This document shows, piece after piece, positions 43,358-51,739 of a DNA stretch of 64,000 nt. The translations under genes were made by a program, and so were the position numbers. The stretch covers positions 62,001 to 126,000 of the forward strand of contig VBWC01000011.1 of NCBI GenBank assembly GCA_006218035.1, written 5' to 3'. The DNA comes from Gammaproteobacteria bacterium (lineage in GTDB: Bacteria > Pseudomonadota > Gammaproteobacteria > VBWC01). Below the pieces are notes generated by a model. That model was not told the DNA's origin and ran no database searches. It saw nothing but the letters and a program-made list of their open reading frames with translations. Every line of letters starts with the position of its first letter. Position 1 is the first letter of the stretch.

Positions 43358-44878
43358 CTAACTACTGCTTAAAAACAGCTGATAGGCGGGGTTGCCGGTT
43401 TCATCGCGACAGGTGTAACCGAGCTTATTGAGGAACGCATCGAACTGCTTGCGATCCGCCGGCGGTACCTGAACACCCATCAATACTCGGCCGTAGGCCG
43501 CACCATGATTCCGGTAGTGAAACAGGCTGATGTTCCAGCGTTCGCTCATGCAGGTCAGAAATTGCAGCAGCGCGCCCGGCCGTTCGGGAAATTCGAACCG
43601 GTAGAGAATTTCGTTCTCTATCCCCGGGGCGGTGCCGCCCACCATGTAACGGACGTGCAGCTTGGCCATTTCGTTGTCGGTCATGTCGACCACCTGGTAC
43701 TTCAGGCGGCGCAGGTGTTTGACCAGTTCTTCCCGCTCGTTTTTGCCGGCGGCCAGCTCGATGCCAGCGAACACGTGTGCCTGACGGTTATCCATGTAGC
43801 GATAATTGAATTCGGTAAAGGCGCGTTTGCCGATGGCCTTGCAGAACTTGTAGAAGCTGCCGGGCTGCTCCGGAATGGTCACGGCCAGCAGTGCTTCGCG
43901 CCGTTCGCCGAGTTCCGCGCGCTCGGCGACGTAGCGCAGCCGGTCGAAATTGATGTTCGCCCCGCTGTCTATCGCCACCAGGTGCTGGTCCTTGACGCCG
44001 CTACGCTCGACGTATTTCTTGAGCCCGGCCACGGCTAGCGCGCCTGCCGGTTCGGCGATCGAGCGGGTATCCTCAAATATATCCATAATCGCCGCGCATA
44101 TTTCATCGCTGCTGACCAGGATGACTTCATCGACGCACTTGCGGGCGAGCCGGAACGTCTCCTTGCCGACCTGCCGCACCGCGACGCCGTCGGCGAAGAT
44201 GCCGATCTGATCCAGGACTACGCGTTTGCCGTGGCGCAACGCCTGTTCCATGCTTGGCGCGTCGTCCGGCTCGACACCGATCACCTTGATATCCGGTCGC
44301 AGGTATTTCGCATAGGTGCCGACGCCGGCAATCAGGCCTCCGCCACCGACGGGCACAAAGAGGGCGTGCACGCTGCCGGTATGCTGGTGGAAGATCTCCC
44401 GGGCGATGGTGCCCTGGCCGGCGATGACATCCGGATCGTCATAGGGATGGATAAACGTCAGCTTCTTCTGCTTCGCGAGTTCCTGGGCGTGCTGGTACGC
44501 GTCGTCATAATAGTCGCCGAACAACACGATTTTTGCACCGAAATCGCGTACCGCGGACACCTTGATCGGCGGAGTCGTCGTGGGCATCACGATCAAGGCC
44601 TTGATGCCGAGCCGTTGTGCCGACATGGCGACGCCCTGGGCATGATTGCCCGCCGACGCGGCGATAACCCCGCGGCGGCGCTCGGCCGGCGTCAGATTGA
44701 CCAGCTTGTTGTATGCGCCGCGCAGCTTGAACGAAAAGACCGGCTGCAGATCCTCGCGCTTCAGCAAAACGTGGTTGCCAAGATTTCGGGACAGCTTGGG
44801 CATCGGATCGAGCGGGGTTTCCACGGCAATGTCGTAAACCCGTGCGTTCAGTATTTTCTTGATGTATTGGTCAGTCAT
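43358..44878 (-). CDS. ilvA: Threonine ammonia-lyase, biosynthetic
   Basis: The 506-residue pyridoxal-phosphate enzyme deaminates threonine to 2-oxobutyrate, the first step of isoleucine synthesis. The PLP lysine lies in PVFSFKLRGAYNKL at about residues 46-59. SAGNHAQGVAMSAQRLG and VPVGGGGLIAGVGTYAKYL are conserved. The C-terminal third (from about residue 325) holds two ACT-like regulatory domains for feedback by isoleucine. It is monocistronic and ends at the bidirectional terminator. Confidence 0.97.
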   Translation of the reverse strand: MTDQYIKKILNARVYDIAVETPLDPMPKLSRNLGNHVLLKREDLQPVFSFKLRGAYNKLVNLTPAERRRGVIAASAGNHAQGVAMSAQRLGIKALIVMPTTTPPIKVSAVRDFGAKIVLFGDYYDDAYQHAQELAKQKKLTFIHPYDDPDVIAGQGTIAREIFHQHTGSVHALFVPVGGGGLIAGVGTYAKYLRPDIKVIGVEPDDAPSMEQALRHGKRVVLDQIGIFADGVAVRQVGKETFRLARKCVDEVILVSSDEICAAIMDIFEDTRSIAEPAGALAVAGLKKYVERSGVKDQHLVAIDSGANINFDRLRYVAERAELGERREALLAVTIPEQPGSFYKFCKAIGKRAFTEFNYRYMDNRQAHVFAGIELAAGKNEREELVKHLRRLKYQVVDMTDNEMAKLHVRYMVGGTAPGIENEILYRFEFPERPGALLQFLTCMSERWNISLFHYRNHGAAYGRVLMGVQVPPADRKQFDAFLNKLGYTCRDETGNPAYQLFLSSS

Positions 44879-45055
44879 GGCGCCAAATCTATCATCAGCA
44901 TGACGCCGCTGTCAGTGTTTGCGAAGAATAATCGCGTTTTTCCGGTAGCGACGTGCCACCCGTATCGGGACAGGTAAACGATTGCCGGCTCTTTTCACGC
45001 ATTAGTGGCGAAGGGTATGATTCGATGAACGGGTACGGTGATTTCGGGGGAGCGA

Positions 45056-45712
45056 ATGACTAAGGACGAAATGAAAAAGGCGGTTGCCGAGGCGGCGCTG
45101 ACCTATGTCGAAGCAGGCACCGTCATCGGCGTCGGCACCGGCTCCACGGCCAATTTCTTCATCGACGCGCTGGCGCGCATCAAGCACCGCATCGACGGCA
45201 CGGTCGCCAGTTCGCTCGCCACGGAAAAGCGGCTCAAATCGCACGGCATCCCGGTGCTCGAACTCAACGAGGTCGACGGCCTGTCGGTCTACGTCGACGG
45301 CGCCGACGAGTCCAACCACTACCTGCAACTGATCAAGGGCGGTGGCGGGGCACTGACGCGCGAAAAGATCGTCGCCGCCGCCAGCCGCACGTTCGTCTGT
45401 ATCGCCGACGAATCCAAGCTCGTCGACATGCTCGGCGCGTTCCCGCTGCCGATCGAGGTCATCCCGATGGCACGCAGCTTCGTCGCCCGCCAGATGGTCA
45501 AGCTCGGCGGCAAGCCGGCATTGCGCGAAGGCTTCACGACCGACAACGGCAACCTCATCATCGACGTCCATAACCTCGAAATCATGGAACCCGCCAAGTT
45601 CGAGGCCGAGCTGAACAACATTCCCGGCGTCGTGACCAATGGATTATTCGCCCTGCGCCCGGCCGATGTACTGCTGCTCGGCACGCCGAACGGGGTCAGA
45701 ACGATTACCTGA
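45056..45712 (+). CDS. rpiA: Ribose-5-phosphate isomerase A
   Basis: The 218-residue enzyme interconverts ribose-5-phosphate and ribulose-5-phosphate, feeding prk in autotrophs. Motifs [25 protein letters not shown], and [19 protein letters not shown] are complete. The ATG at 45056 with GGGGGAG site is preferred to the GTG at 45038. The codons are noticeably C-ending, suggesting high expression. Confidence 0.97.
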   Translation: MTKDEMKKAVAEAALTYVEAGTVIGVGTGSTANFFIDALARIKHRIDGTVASSLATEKRLKSHGIPVLELNEVDGLSVYVDGADESNHYLQLIKGGGGALTREKIVAAASRTFVCIADESKLVDMLGAFPLPIEVIPMARSFVARQMVKLGGKPALREGFTTDNGNLIIDVHNLEIMEPAKFEAELNNIPGVVTNGLFALRPADVLLLGTPNGVRTIT

Positions 45713-45938
45713 CCGTCCAGCGACGCCATCGTCGCGGTGAGCGAAGGAAGAAGCCAGCGCGGCGCCCCGTTTTGGTTGAGTGAGGGACTTGGGCCAGGTC
45801 TTGCATTGCAACATCACTCACCGATCTGATCAAATTGGACCGGAATGCGGACCCTGAGCGCCGACCTGCGGATTGCTCGCTCTGCCGGGGAACTTTGGTG
45901 AGTCCGGTCGCGTCACCGTTTATTCAAGGACGGAGTCA

Positions 45939-46493
45939 TTGTTCAAATCGAATTATTTACTATTGTCTTTGGTGGTGATCCTCTGTGCGGGATGTTCGAC
46001 GATCCGGGTCAGTCAGGACTATGTTCCCAACACTGACTTCGCGAGCATGGGCAGCTTTGCTTGGCAGAGCGACAGTCAGCCCGAAACAGGTGACATCCGC
46101 CTGGACGATCCGCTTCTCAATGAGCGTATACGAACCGCGATCGAGCGGACGTTTGCGAGCCGGTATGCGAAAGCCGAGCGCGCGTCCGCCAACTTTCTAA
46201 TTGCCTACACGCTCGGTCTTCAGCAGAAGATCAAATCCGATGACACCCAAACGGGCGTCATGGTCGGCACCGGAAGCCGGGGGACGTTCGGCGGATTCGG
46301 TATCGGCACGGGCAGTGGGGTTGAGACGTACGATCAGGTGATATTGTTCATTGATGTGCTGGATCCGCAAAGAGGCAAGCTGTTGTGGCGGGGGAAGGGC
46401 ACGGATATTTTTTCCGAACACGCCGAACCGGAAGAAATCACCCGGCAGGTCAATGAACTGGTGGAAAAAATTCTGGCGAAGTTTCCGCCGTAA
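45939..46493 (+). CDS. DUF4136 family lipoprotein
   Basis: The 184-residue precursor, read from TTG 45939 behind a GGACGGAG site, has a signal peptide ending VILCAGC (lipobox). The mature domain (DYVPNTDFASMGSFAWQ then IRTAIERTFASRYAKAERASANFLIAY) is a DUF4136 fold. The function is unknown. The start codon is inferred, since the longer frame beginning at 45873 has an unlikely N-terminus. Confidence 0.82.
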   Translation: MFKSNYLLLSLVVILCAGCSTIRVSQDYVPNTDFASMGSFAWQSDSQPETGDIRLDDPLLNERIRTAIERTFASRYAKAERASANFLIAYTLGLQQKIKSDDTQTGVMVGTGSRGTFGGFGIGTGSGVETYDQVILFIDVLDPQRGKLLWRGKGTDIFSEHAEPEEITRQVNELVEKILAKFPP

Positions 46494-46583
46494 TCCAGCC
46501 GGGGAGGGTGGGCGCGTTTTCTGTGCCCACGCGGAATAGCTATCCAACCAACAGAGTTCAGGAACAGGATCCAGAACAGAACC

Positions 46584-46925
46584 ATGAGCAACTTTCCCAA
46601 GTGTCCCAAGTGCGGGTCGGAATACACCTACAGCGACGGCAGCATGTACGTCTGCCCGGAATGCGCGCACGAGTGGTCGATGGAAGCGCAAGCCGTCAGC
46701 AGCGATGACGCGCGCGTCATCAAGGATGCCCATGGCACCGTGTTGCAGGACGGCGATACGGTCACCGTCATCAAGGACCTCAAGGTCAAGGGTTCATCGC
46801 TGGTGGTCAAGGTCGGCACCAAGGTCAGGAATATCCGGCTGGTCGACGGCGATCACGACATCGATTGCAAGATCGACGGGATCGGCGCGATGAAGCTGAA
46901 ATCGGAGTTTGTAAAGAAGGCGTGA
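46584..46925 (+). CDS. yjdM: YjdM/PhnA family zinc-ribbon protein
   Basis: The 113-residue protein has a zinc ribbon ([25 protein letters not shown] at about residues 6-30) and a C-terminal domain ([26 protein letters not shown]) typical of YjdM, formerly PhnA. Its function is not well established despite the phosphonate name. Confidence 0.93.
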   Translation: MSNFPKCPKCGSEYTYSDGSMYVCPECAHEWSMEAQAVSSDDARVIKDAHGTVLQDGDTVTVIKDLKVKGSSLVVKVGTKVRNIRLVDGDHDIDCKIDGIGAMKLKSEFVKKA

Positions 46926-46951
46926 ACCGGTATGGCCGGATGCAAGTAGTT

Positions 46952-46981
46952 GTAGGGCGGATTAGCGAAGCGTAATCCGCC
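46952..46981. repeat. Palindromic repeat GTAGGGCGGATTA...TAATCCGCC
   Basis: GGCGGATTA (46956-46964) pairs with TAATCCGCC around GCGAAGCG. This is a repetitive extragenic element type frequent in Gammaproteobacteria. Confidence 0.75.
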
Positions 46982-47048
46982 GAATGGAAACGGAATGGTG
47001 ACTAAGAGAGTGATCGTTGTAACGAAAGCCTTGACCGGGATTGCACCC

Positions 47049-47075
47049 GGCGCAATGCGCTTTGCTTATTGCGCC
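47049..47075. repeat. Palindromic repeat GGCGCAAT...ATTGCGCC
   Basis: GGCGCAAT (47049-47056) and ATTGCGCC (47068-47075) flank GCGCTTTGCTT. It belongs to the same kind of extragenic palindromes as the adjacent copies. Confidence 0.75.
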
Positions 47076-47135
47076 CTATGCTAGCTGGCGGTGATATTGA
47101 CGATATGACGGTGGATGAACAGGAATAAAGCATGC

Positions 47136-47166
47136 GGCGGAATACGCTGACGCTATTCCGCCCTAC
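47136..47166. repeat. Palindromic repeat abutting the cyclase-like gene
   Basis: GGCGGAATA (47136-47144) pairs with TATTCCGCC (47154-47162), followed by CTAC immediately before the GTG at 47167. It has the same overall form as the repeat at 46952. Confidence 0.75.
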
Positions 47167-48105
47167 GTGAACTTAGCTATTGTGGCCAGAATGTATTTAG
47201 AAAACCGTTTGATTGCGATGCTCGACGTGTTGGGGCTATCAGCTCAGATTTCAAATGAAAGCGGGCTGCATGCGACAATGGAAAAGTATGGCGAACTTAT
47301 TGTGCACGCAAGGGATAAGATTTTTGTATCAAGATCAACAGCCTTTCCTGAGCATGACGCTCATCATTTCGAAGCAACAAATTTCGTTTTCGATACTTTG
47401 GTTCTTGTGTCGCATAGTATAGATCGGCGTGGAAAAGCAGCCGGGTTTATGTCTGCGGTGAGCAATATTATGAGCGTTTTTTCCCTTGCTAATCTTCCTC
47501 TGCGGGGTGCGATCGGAGTTGGTGATTATCTTTATGACGATAAAACCGGTTTATTTTTAAGTGATGTATTCAGGAAATTGGACGACGCGATAAAGCAGCA
47601 AGAGTGGGCGGGATGTTTTTTGCTGCCAGAATACGAAGATTACGTGATGCCGCTTGTTCTAGGCCGCTATACGCTAGATGAATCTAACCAGTCATCAGGT
47701 CTATATCGATATCCCGTCCCTCGAAAGGACGGATCGAGGAAGGAAGCTTGGTGCTTAAACTGGTTGGACATGTTTGTAGATGATGATTTCAGATCGATTT
47801 TGAACTATATGCGCGCCGACGCTAAAAAGGCTATGCATGTCGAAAGGTTTATCACTTTCTATCGACAGCTACCGCGCGACGACAGCCTCGTGCCGAGCGA
47901 ATTTGTTCCCGCAAAATATGCCAAAATAATTAACTTCGGCGAGAGTAAGCGCGTAAGTTTTTGGAATGAGAGGCACGAATCGGTTTGGCCAGTCTGTAAA
48001 CATTTTATTTTCGACCCTAAGCATAGGCAAAGTATTGGTGGCGGGTTCGTTGGATTTGATACTGAAGAAGAACGAATACAGAGAGAAAGGGAGAGGTATA
48101 CGTAG
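47167..48105 (+). CDS. Orphan protein resembling a class III nucleotidyl cyclase domain
   Basis: The 312-residue soluble protein is AT-richer than its neighbours. Starts are GTG 47167, directly against a palindromic repeat, or ATG 47191; neither has a good ribosome binding site. RLIAMLDVLGLSAQI resembles the first metal-aspartate strand of class III cyclases, NFVFDTLVLVS the second aspartate, and LPLRGAIGVGDYLYDD with SDVFRKLDDAIKQQEWAGCFLLPE the later core. The C-terminal half (RKEAWCLNWLDMF onward) has no recognised fold. Whether it makes a nucleotide is untested. It lies between palindromic repeats, so it is probably a recent acquisition. Confidence 0.55.
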   Translation: MNLAIVARMYLENRLIAMLDVLGLSAQISNESGLHATMEKYGELIVHARDKIFVSRSTAFPEHDAHHFEATNFVFDTLVLVSHSIDRRGKAAGFMSAVSNIMSVFSLANLPLRGAIGVGDYLYDDKTGLFLSDVFRKLDDAIKQQEWAGCFLLPEYEDYVMPLVLGRYTLDESNQSSGLYRYPVPRKDGSRKEAWCLNWLDMFVDDDFRSILNYMRADAKKAMHVERFITFYRQLPRDDSLVPSEFVPAKYAKIINFGESKRVSFWNERHESVWPVCKHFIFDPKHRQSIGGGFVGFDTEEERIQRERERYT

Positions 48106-48112
48106 CGTATCG

Positions 48113-48134
48113 CCCGGATGAGATGTAATCCGGG
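48113..48134. repeat. Palindromic repeat on the right side of the cyclase-like island
   Basis: CCCGGAT (48113-48119) pairs with ATCCGGG (48128-48134). It is a degenerate member of the same extragenic palindrome class as the copies at 46952-47166. Confidence 0.6.
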
Positions 48135-48188
48135 ACGTGCCCGGTCGTGCAGGGTGCCACTTGCACTGTGTGTTCAAAGCAATTGAAG

Positions 48189-48395
48189 ATGAACATCCAA
48201 CGTCTGCTGATCACCATCGGAATCGTACTACTGATCCTCGGCCTGGTCTGGCCGTTATTGCAGAAACTGGGACTGGGCAGGTTGCCGGGCGATATCGCCA
48301 TCGAGCGGGACAATTTTCGGTTTTATTTTCCGATCGTCACGTCGATCGTCATCAGCCTGGTGCTGACGCTGTTGTTCTGGCTGTTCCGGAAATAG
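48189..48395 (+). CDS. DUF2905 family membrane protein
   Basis: The 68-residue protein has two transmembrane segments, LLITIGIVLLILGLVWPLL and PIVTSIVISLVLTLLFWLF, with the intervening GRLPGDIAIERDNFRFYFP typical of DUF2905. The start is ATG 48189. The family is unknown in function. Its stop codon overlaps a hairpin. Confidence 0.9.
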   Translation: MNIQRLLITIGIVLLILGLVWPLLQKLGLGRLPGDIAIERDNFRFYFPIVTSIVISLVLTLLFWLFRK

Positions 48396-48419
48396 GTGCA
48401 CCGGTTTTGCCGGTGCACC
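48395..48419. terminator. Terminator-like hairpin in a convergent region
   Basis: GGTGCACCGG (48395-48404) pairs perfectly with CCGGTGCACC (48410-48419) around TTTTG, directly between the converging DUF2905 and sulfite reductase genes. It lacks a strong T-tract. Confidence 0.6.
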
Positions 48420-48428
48420 CGATTCACA

Positions 48429-50741
48429 TCAGTTGCTCGCGGCCGCCGTTTCGCGGGACTTCTGCACGGTCACGCGCGGCGATTTGTCGTTGTCGTCGAC
48501 CGACAGCACGAAGTGACCGTCGGTTTCGAGACTGCCGGCCAGTTTGCGCGCGGACTCGGGGGAGTCGACGATGAATTCGACGACCTCGCCGGTCTCCAGC
48601 GTCTTCAGCGCATTGCGGGCCTTGATGTAATGCAGCGGGCAGCCGTACGTGGACAGATCGATCTCGCGCGGCGCTGCGCTCGGCGCCGGTTGCGTTTTGG
48701 GCAGTGAGGCCGACAGATCGAGTTGCTTGTCGATGTTCTGGCAAACCGCCGCCGCGTCGCGCATCCACTGATCAGTATCGGCGGCGAGCTTCAGATAGGC
48801 CGCATTGTCGAACGATGCCTTCAGCTTTTCGACTTCGGCGACGATCGCGGCCAGCCGTCGGCCCATGTCGGCGCTCGCTGGCGCGGCGGTCTGCAACGAC
48901 GCGGCGATGTCCGCCGCCGCCTGTCCCTGCTTCAATCCGGACACGAACAGCAGCGACTGGCCGACCAGGCGGCCGATCTGTTCGACGCACTCGATGGCTT
49001 CAGCGAACTTGCGTTGCGACGCAAACGAGTTGCGGCAATCGCGTTCGTAGCTCGCTTCGGAGAAATTCGATGCGACCAGATCCTGCGCGGCGCCGGCGCA
49101 TTCGCCGCCGCCGAGTTGCAGCACCTTGAACGCGGCCTGGTCGCCGTGGTCGAGCAGCACCGAGGCGATCTCCTCGGGCGCGACGGCGGTCAGGTCCCGC
49201 AGCAGTTCCGAGAAGTATTCCTTGCCCTTGCGGCGCGTCCATTGAAAGAACGTCTCGTCTGCGCTGCGATCACTCGCGAACGTGTCCTCGACGCGCTGGA
49301 TCGCGGTCTTGATGCGCACCGACGGTATTGACGGGCCCTTGAAGCCGATGCCGCCGCCGTTGCGGCCGTCGCCGCCGAAATACATCTGGTAATGCGGGAC
49401 CAGCTTGCCGTGCAGGCGGCTGCCTTCGCCGTAGATACCGATGTCACCGGACTCCGGTTGTGCGCAGCCGTTATGGCAGCCGCTGACGCGCACGCGCAGG
49501 TCGTGCTGGCCGCCGCTCAGTTGCGGGCCGAGTATGGTTGATGAGGTGATGCCAAGGCGGCAGGTCGACGTGCCGGGGCACGCGACCACGTCGTCGCCGG
49601 TTTTCGGTTCGCCCAGACCGAGCGTACCCAGCGCGTTGCGGATCGCGGCGACGCGGGCCGTCGGCACGTTGCACAGCATCAGGTTCTGGTCCTGCGTCGC
49701 GCGAATATCGTCCAGTCCTTCCTGTTCCATCATGGCCGCGACACCGCGCAGTTGCGCGACGGTGATGTCACCGATCGGCAGGCGGATCGGAAAGATGTTC
49801 AGGCCGTTCTGTTTCTGGCCGAGCAGCTTGCGCGGCGCGCCGGCGACCACGCGCACGTTGCCGTCCGCGCCTTTCTGCCACGCGCTTTTCATATGGGGCT
49901 GGTTGGTGTAGGCGAGCCGCGTGCGCGCGACTTCTTCCTTGTACTTCTCGATGAATCCCTCCGGTCCGAAGCGGTCGACCAGGAACTTGATGCGCGCCTT
50001 GGCGCGGCGCTTGCGATCGGAATAGCGGTGGTGCAGTGAAATCACCGCCTCCATCACTGGCAGCAGATCTTTTTCTTCGATGAACTCCTCAACGGTGACC
50101 GCCTCGTGCGGCTTGTGACCGAGCCCGCCGCCGGCCATGACCTTGAAGCCGAAACGGCCGTCTTTATGCCGTGCGACGACGGCGAGGTCGTGAATCATGC
50201 CCTGCGCGCAATCGGACTCGCAGCCGGAGAAGCTGATCTTGAACTTGCGCGGCAGATGTTGCGTCAGCGGATGGCGCAGAAAGCGGTTGGCAGCGCCATG
50301 CACCAGCGGCGTGACGTCGGTATGTTCATGCGGGCAGACGCCGGCCAGCGCGCATGCGCTGATGTTGCGCACCGTGTTGCCGCACGCCTCGCGCGTGGTC
50401 AGGCCGGCCTCGCCGATGCGGCGCATCACGGCCGGCGTGTCTTTCAGCGGGATGTAATGAACCTGAAAATCCTGACGGGTCGTGACATGCGCGGTGCCGT
50501 GCTGTGAATATGTCTCGACGACATCCGCCACCGCCCGCAGCTGATCCGGTTTGAGGCCGCCGCCCGGCAGTTTGATGCGTACCATCTGTACGCCGTCTTG
50601 GCGCTGGCCGTAGATGCCGTGCTGCAAACGAAACGCCATGAAGCGTTCGCCGTCCATGCCGCCGTTGAGGAACGAACGGACGTTGTCCTCGTAACGATCG
50701 ATCTCGTCGTAATTCACCAGGCTGACTACTTTTTCATCCAT
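48429..50741 (-). CDS. Siroheme nitrite/sulfite reductase fused to a helical domain and a TusA-like domain
   Basis: The 770-residue protein starts at ATG 50741 with a GGAG site. Residues 1 to about 530 are a nitrite/sulfite reductase with [4Fe-4S]/siroheme ligands in CPGTSTCRLG (Cys-x5-Cys) and GCHNGCAQP (Cys-x3-Cys). It is followed by a helical HEPN-like region (about residues 550-680), then a TusA-like domain with the sulfur-accepting cysteine in STYGCPLHYIKARNAL. The CPLH replaces the usual CPxP. It probably reduces sulfite to sulfide with sulfur passed to the TusA cysteine. It is downstream of a TauE exporter in a minus-strand operon. Confidence 0.88.
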   Translation of the reverse strand: MDEKVVSLVNYDEIDRYEDNVRSFLNGGMDGERFMAFRLQHGIYGQRQDGVQMVRIKLPGGGLKPDQLRAVADVVETYSQHGTAHVTTRQDFQVHYIPLKDTPAVMRRIGEAGLTTREACGNTVRNISACALAGVCPHEHTDVTPLVHGAANRFLRHPLTQHLPRKFKISFSGCESDCAQGMIHDLAVVARHKDGRFGFKVMAGGGLGHKPHEAVTVEEFIEEKDLLPVMEAVISLHHRYSDRKRRAKARIKFLVDRFGPEGFIEKYKEEVARTRLAYTNQPHMKSAWQKGADGNVRVVAGAPRKLLGQKQNGLNIFPIRLPIGDITVAQLRGVAAMMEQEGLDDIRATQDQNLMLCNVPTARVAAIRNALGTLGLGEPKTGDDVVACPGTSTCRLGITSSTILGPQLSGGQHDLRVRVSGCHNGCAQPESGDIGIYGEGSRLHGKLVPHYQMYFGGDGRNGGGIGFKGPSIPSVRIKTAIQRVEDTFASDRSADETFFQWTRRKGKEYFSELLRDLTAVAPEEIASVLLDHGDQAAFKVLQLGGGECAGAAQDLVASNFSEASYERDCRNSFASQRKFAEAIECVEQIGRLVGQSLLFVSGLKQGQAAADIAASLQTAAPASADMGRRLAAIVAEVEKLKASFDNAAYLKLAADTDQWMRDAAAVCQNIDKQLDLSASLPKTQPAPSAAPREIDLSTYGCPLHYIKARNALKTLETGEVVEFIVDSPESARKLAGSLETDGHFVLSVDDNDKSPRVTVQKSRETAAASN

Positions 50742-50801
50742 CACTGAATCTCCGGGGACTGACGGGCGCGGAAAAGGCGCCGATTATACGTCAATTGCTG
50801 T

Positions 50802-51584
50802 TCATGCCAGAACAAATTTGAAGCCAATCAACATCAAAACGCTGGCCAGTATCGGCCGCGTCACGCGCTCGGGAATCACCGATCCGAGATGGCTGCCGAC
50901 GTAAATGCCCGGCAGCGAACCCAGTAACAGCGCGCCCAGTAACGAAAAATCCACATTGCCGAGGTGCAGGTGCCCGAGTCCGGCGACCAGCGTCAGGGGC
51001 ACCGCATGGGCGATATCCGTGCCGACAATACGGATAACGGGCAGCCGCGGATACAGGAAAAACAGGATCGCGACCCCCAGCGCCCCGGCGCCTACCGAGG
51101 ATATCGGCACCAGTATTCCTAATAGAACGCCGGCGAGGACGGTGATCGCCGGGCGACGGGCGGCAAGCCGCGGTGCCCCCGCCGCGAGCTGCGTACCGAG
51201 TTGCTGAATGCGTTGCTTGAACAGGATCGCAATCGCGGTCAGGATCAGCGCCACTCCCAGTCCGCTCGTCACCAGCGTGTCGACTTTCCAGCCCTTCGCG
51301 TCAATAACGCTCAGGAAATAGACGGTTACGAGCGCAGTTGGTACGCTGCCGCTGGCCAGCAGCCGCACAACAGGCCAGTCCACCGTCGAGCGGCGCGCGT
51401 GCGCCCAGATGCCGCCGGTCTTGGTGATCGCGGCAAACAACAGGTCTGTGCCTACGGCAAGCGCAGGTTGGATGCCGAAGACGAAGATCAGCAACGGCGT
51501 CATCAGCGAACCTCCGCCGACGCCGGTCAATCCGATGAGCGCGCCGACCAGGAATCCGGACGCGGTATAACCCCAATCGATCAT
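50802..51584 (-). CDS. TauE/SafE family sulfite exporter-like protein
   Basis: The 260-residue integral-membrane protein has about eight helices and the TauE/SafE repeats GALIGLTGVGGGSLMTPLLI and GVLLGILVPISSVGAGALG. Family members export sulfite or sulfoacetate. It lies 60 nt upstream of the sulfite reductase-TusA gene, so both form one operon. It is divergent from cysB. Confidence 0.92.
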   Translation of the reverse strand: MIDWGYTASGFLVGALIGLTGVGGGSLMTPLLIFVFGIQPALAVGTDLLFAAITKTGGIWAHARRSTVDWPVVRLLASGSVPTALVTVYFLSVIDAKGWKVDTLVTSGLGVALILTAIAILFKQRIQQLGTQLAAGAPRLAARRPAITVLAGVLLGILVPISSVGAGALGVAILFFLYPRLPVIRIVGTDIAHAVPLTLVAGLGHLHLGNVDFSLLGALLLGSLPGIYVGSHLGSVIPERVTRPILASVLMLIGFKFVLA

Positions 51585-51655
51585 AGGTCCAAGAGATCCA
51601 TGAATTTCCGTAATAACGGGTGGCCGGTCACGTGATCGGACCCGCTTGGCGCCGA

Positions 51656-51702
51656 ATATAGCAAAGTGCCTATATCATAGGAACTGCCAATAACTGCTAT
51701 AT
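51656..51702. promoter_or_regulatory. Possible operator between tauE and cysB
   Basis: ATATAGCA (51656-51663) and TGCTATAT (51695-51702) are inverted repeats 31 nt apart, and CCTAT/ATAGG (51669-51673, 51677-51681) forms an inner dyad. The location between divergent tauE and cysB suggests a LysR-type (CysB) binding region. Confidence 0.5.
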
Positions 51703-51739
51703 TAATCATCTTTACGTATATCGGTCAGGGTCTGCGATT

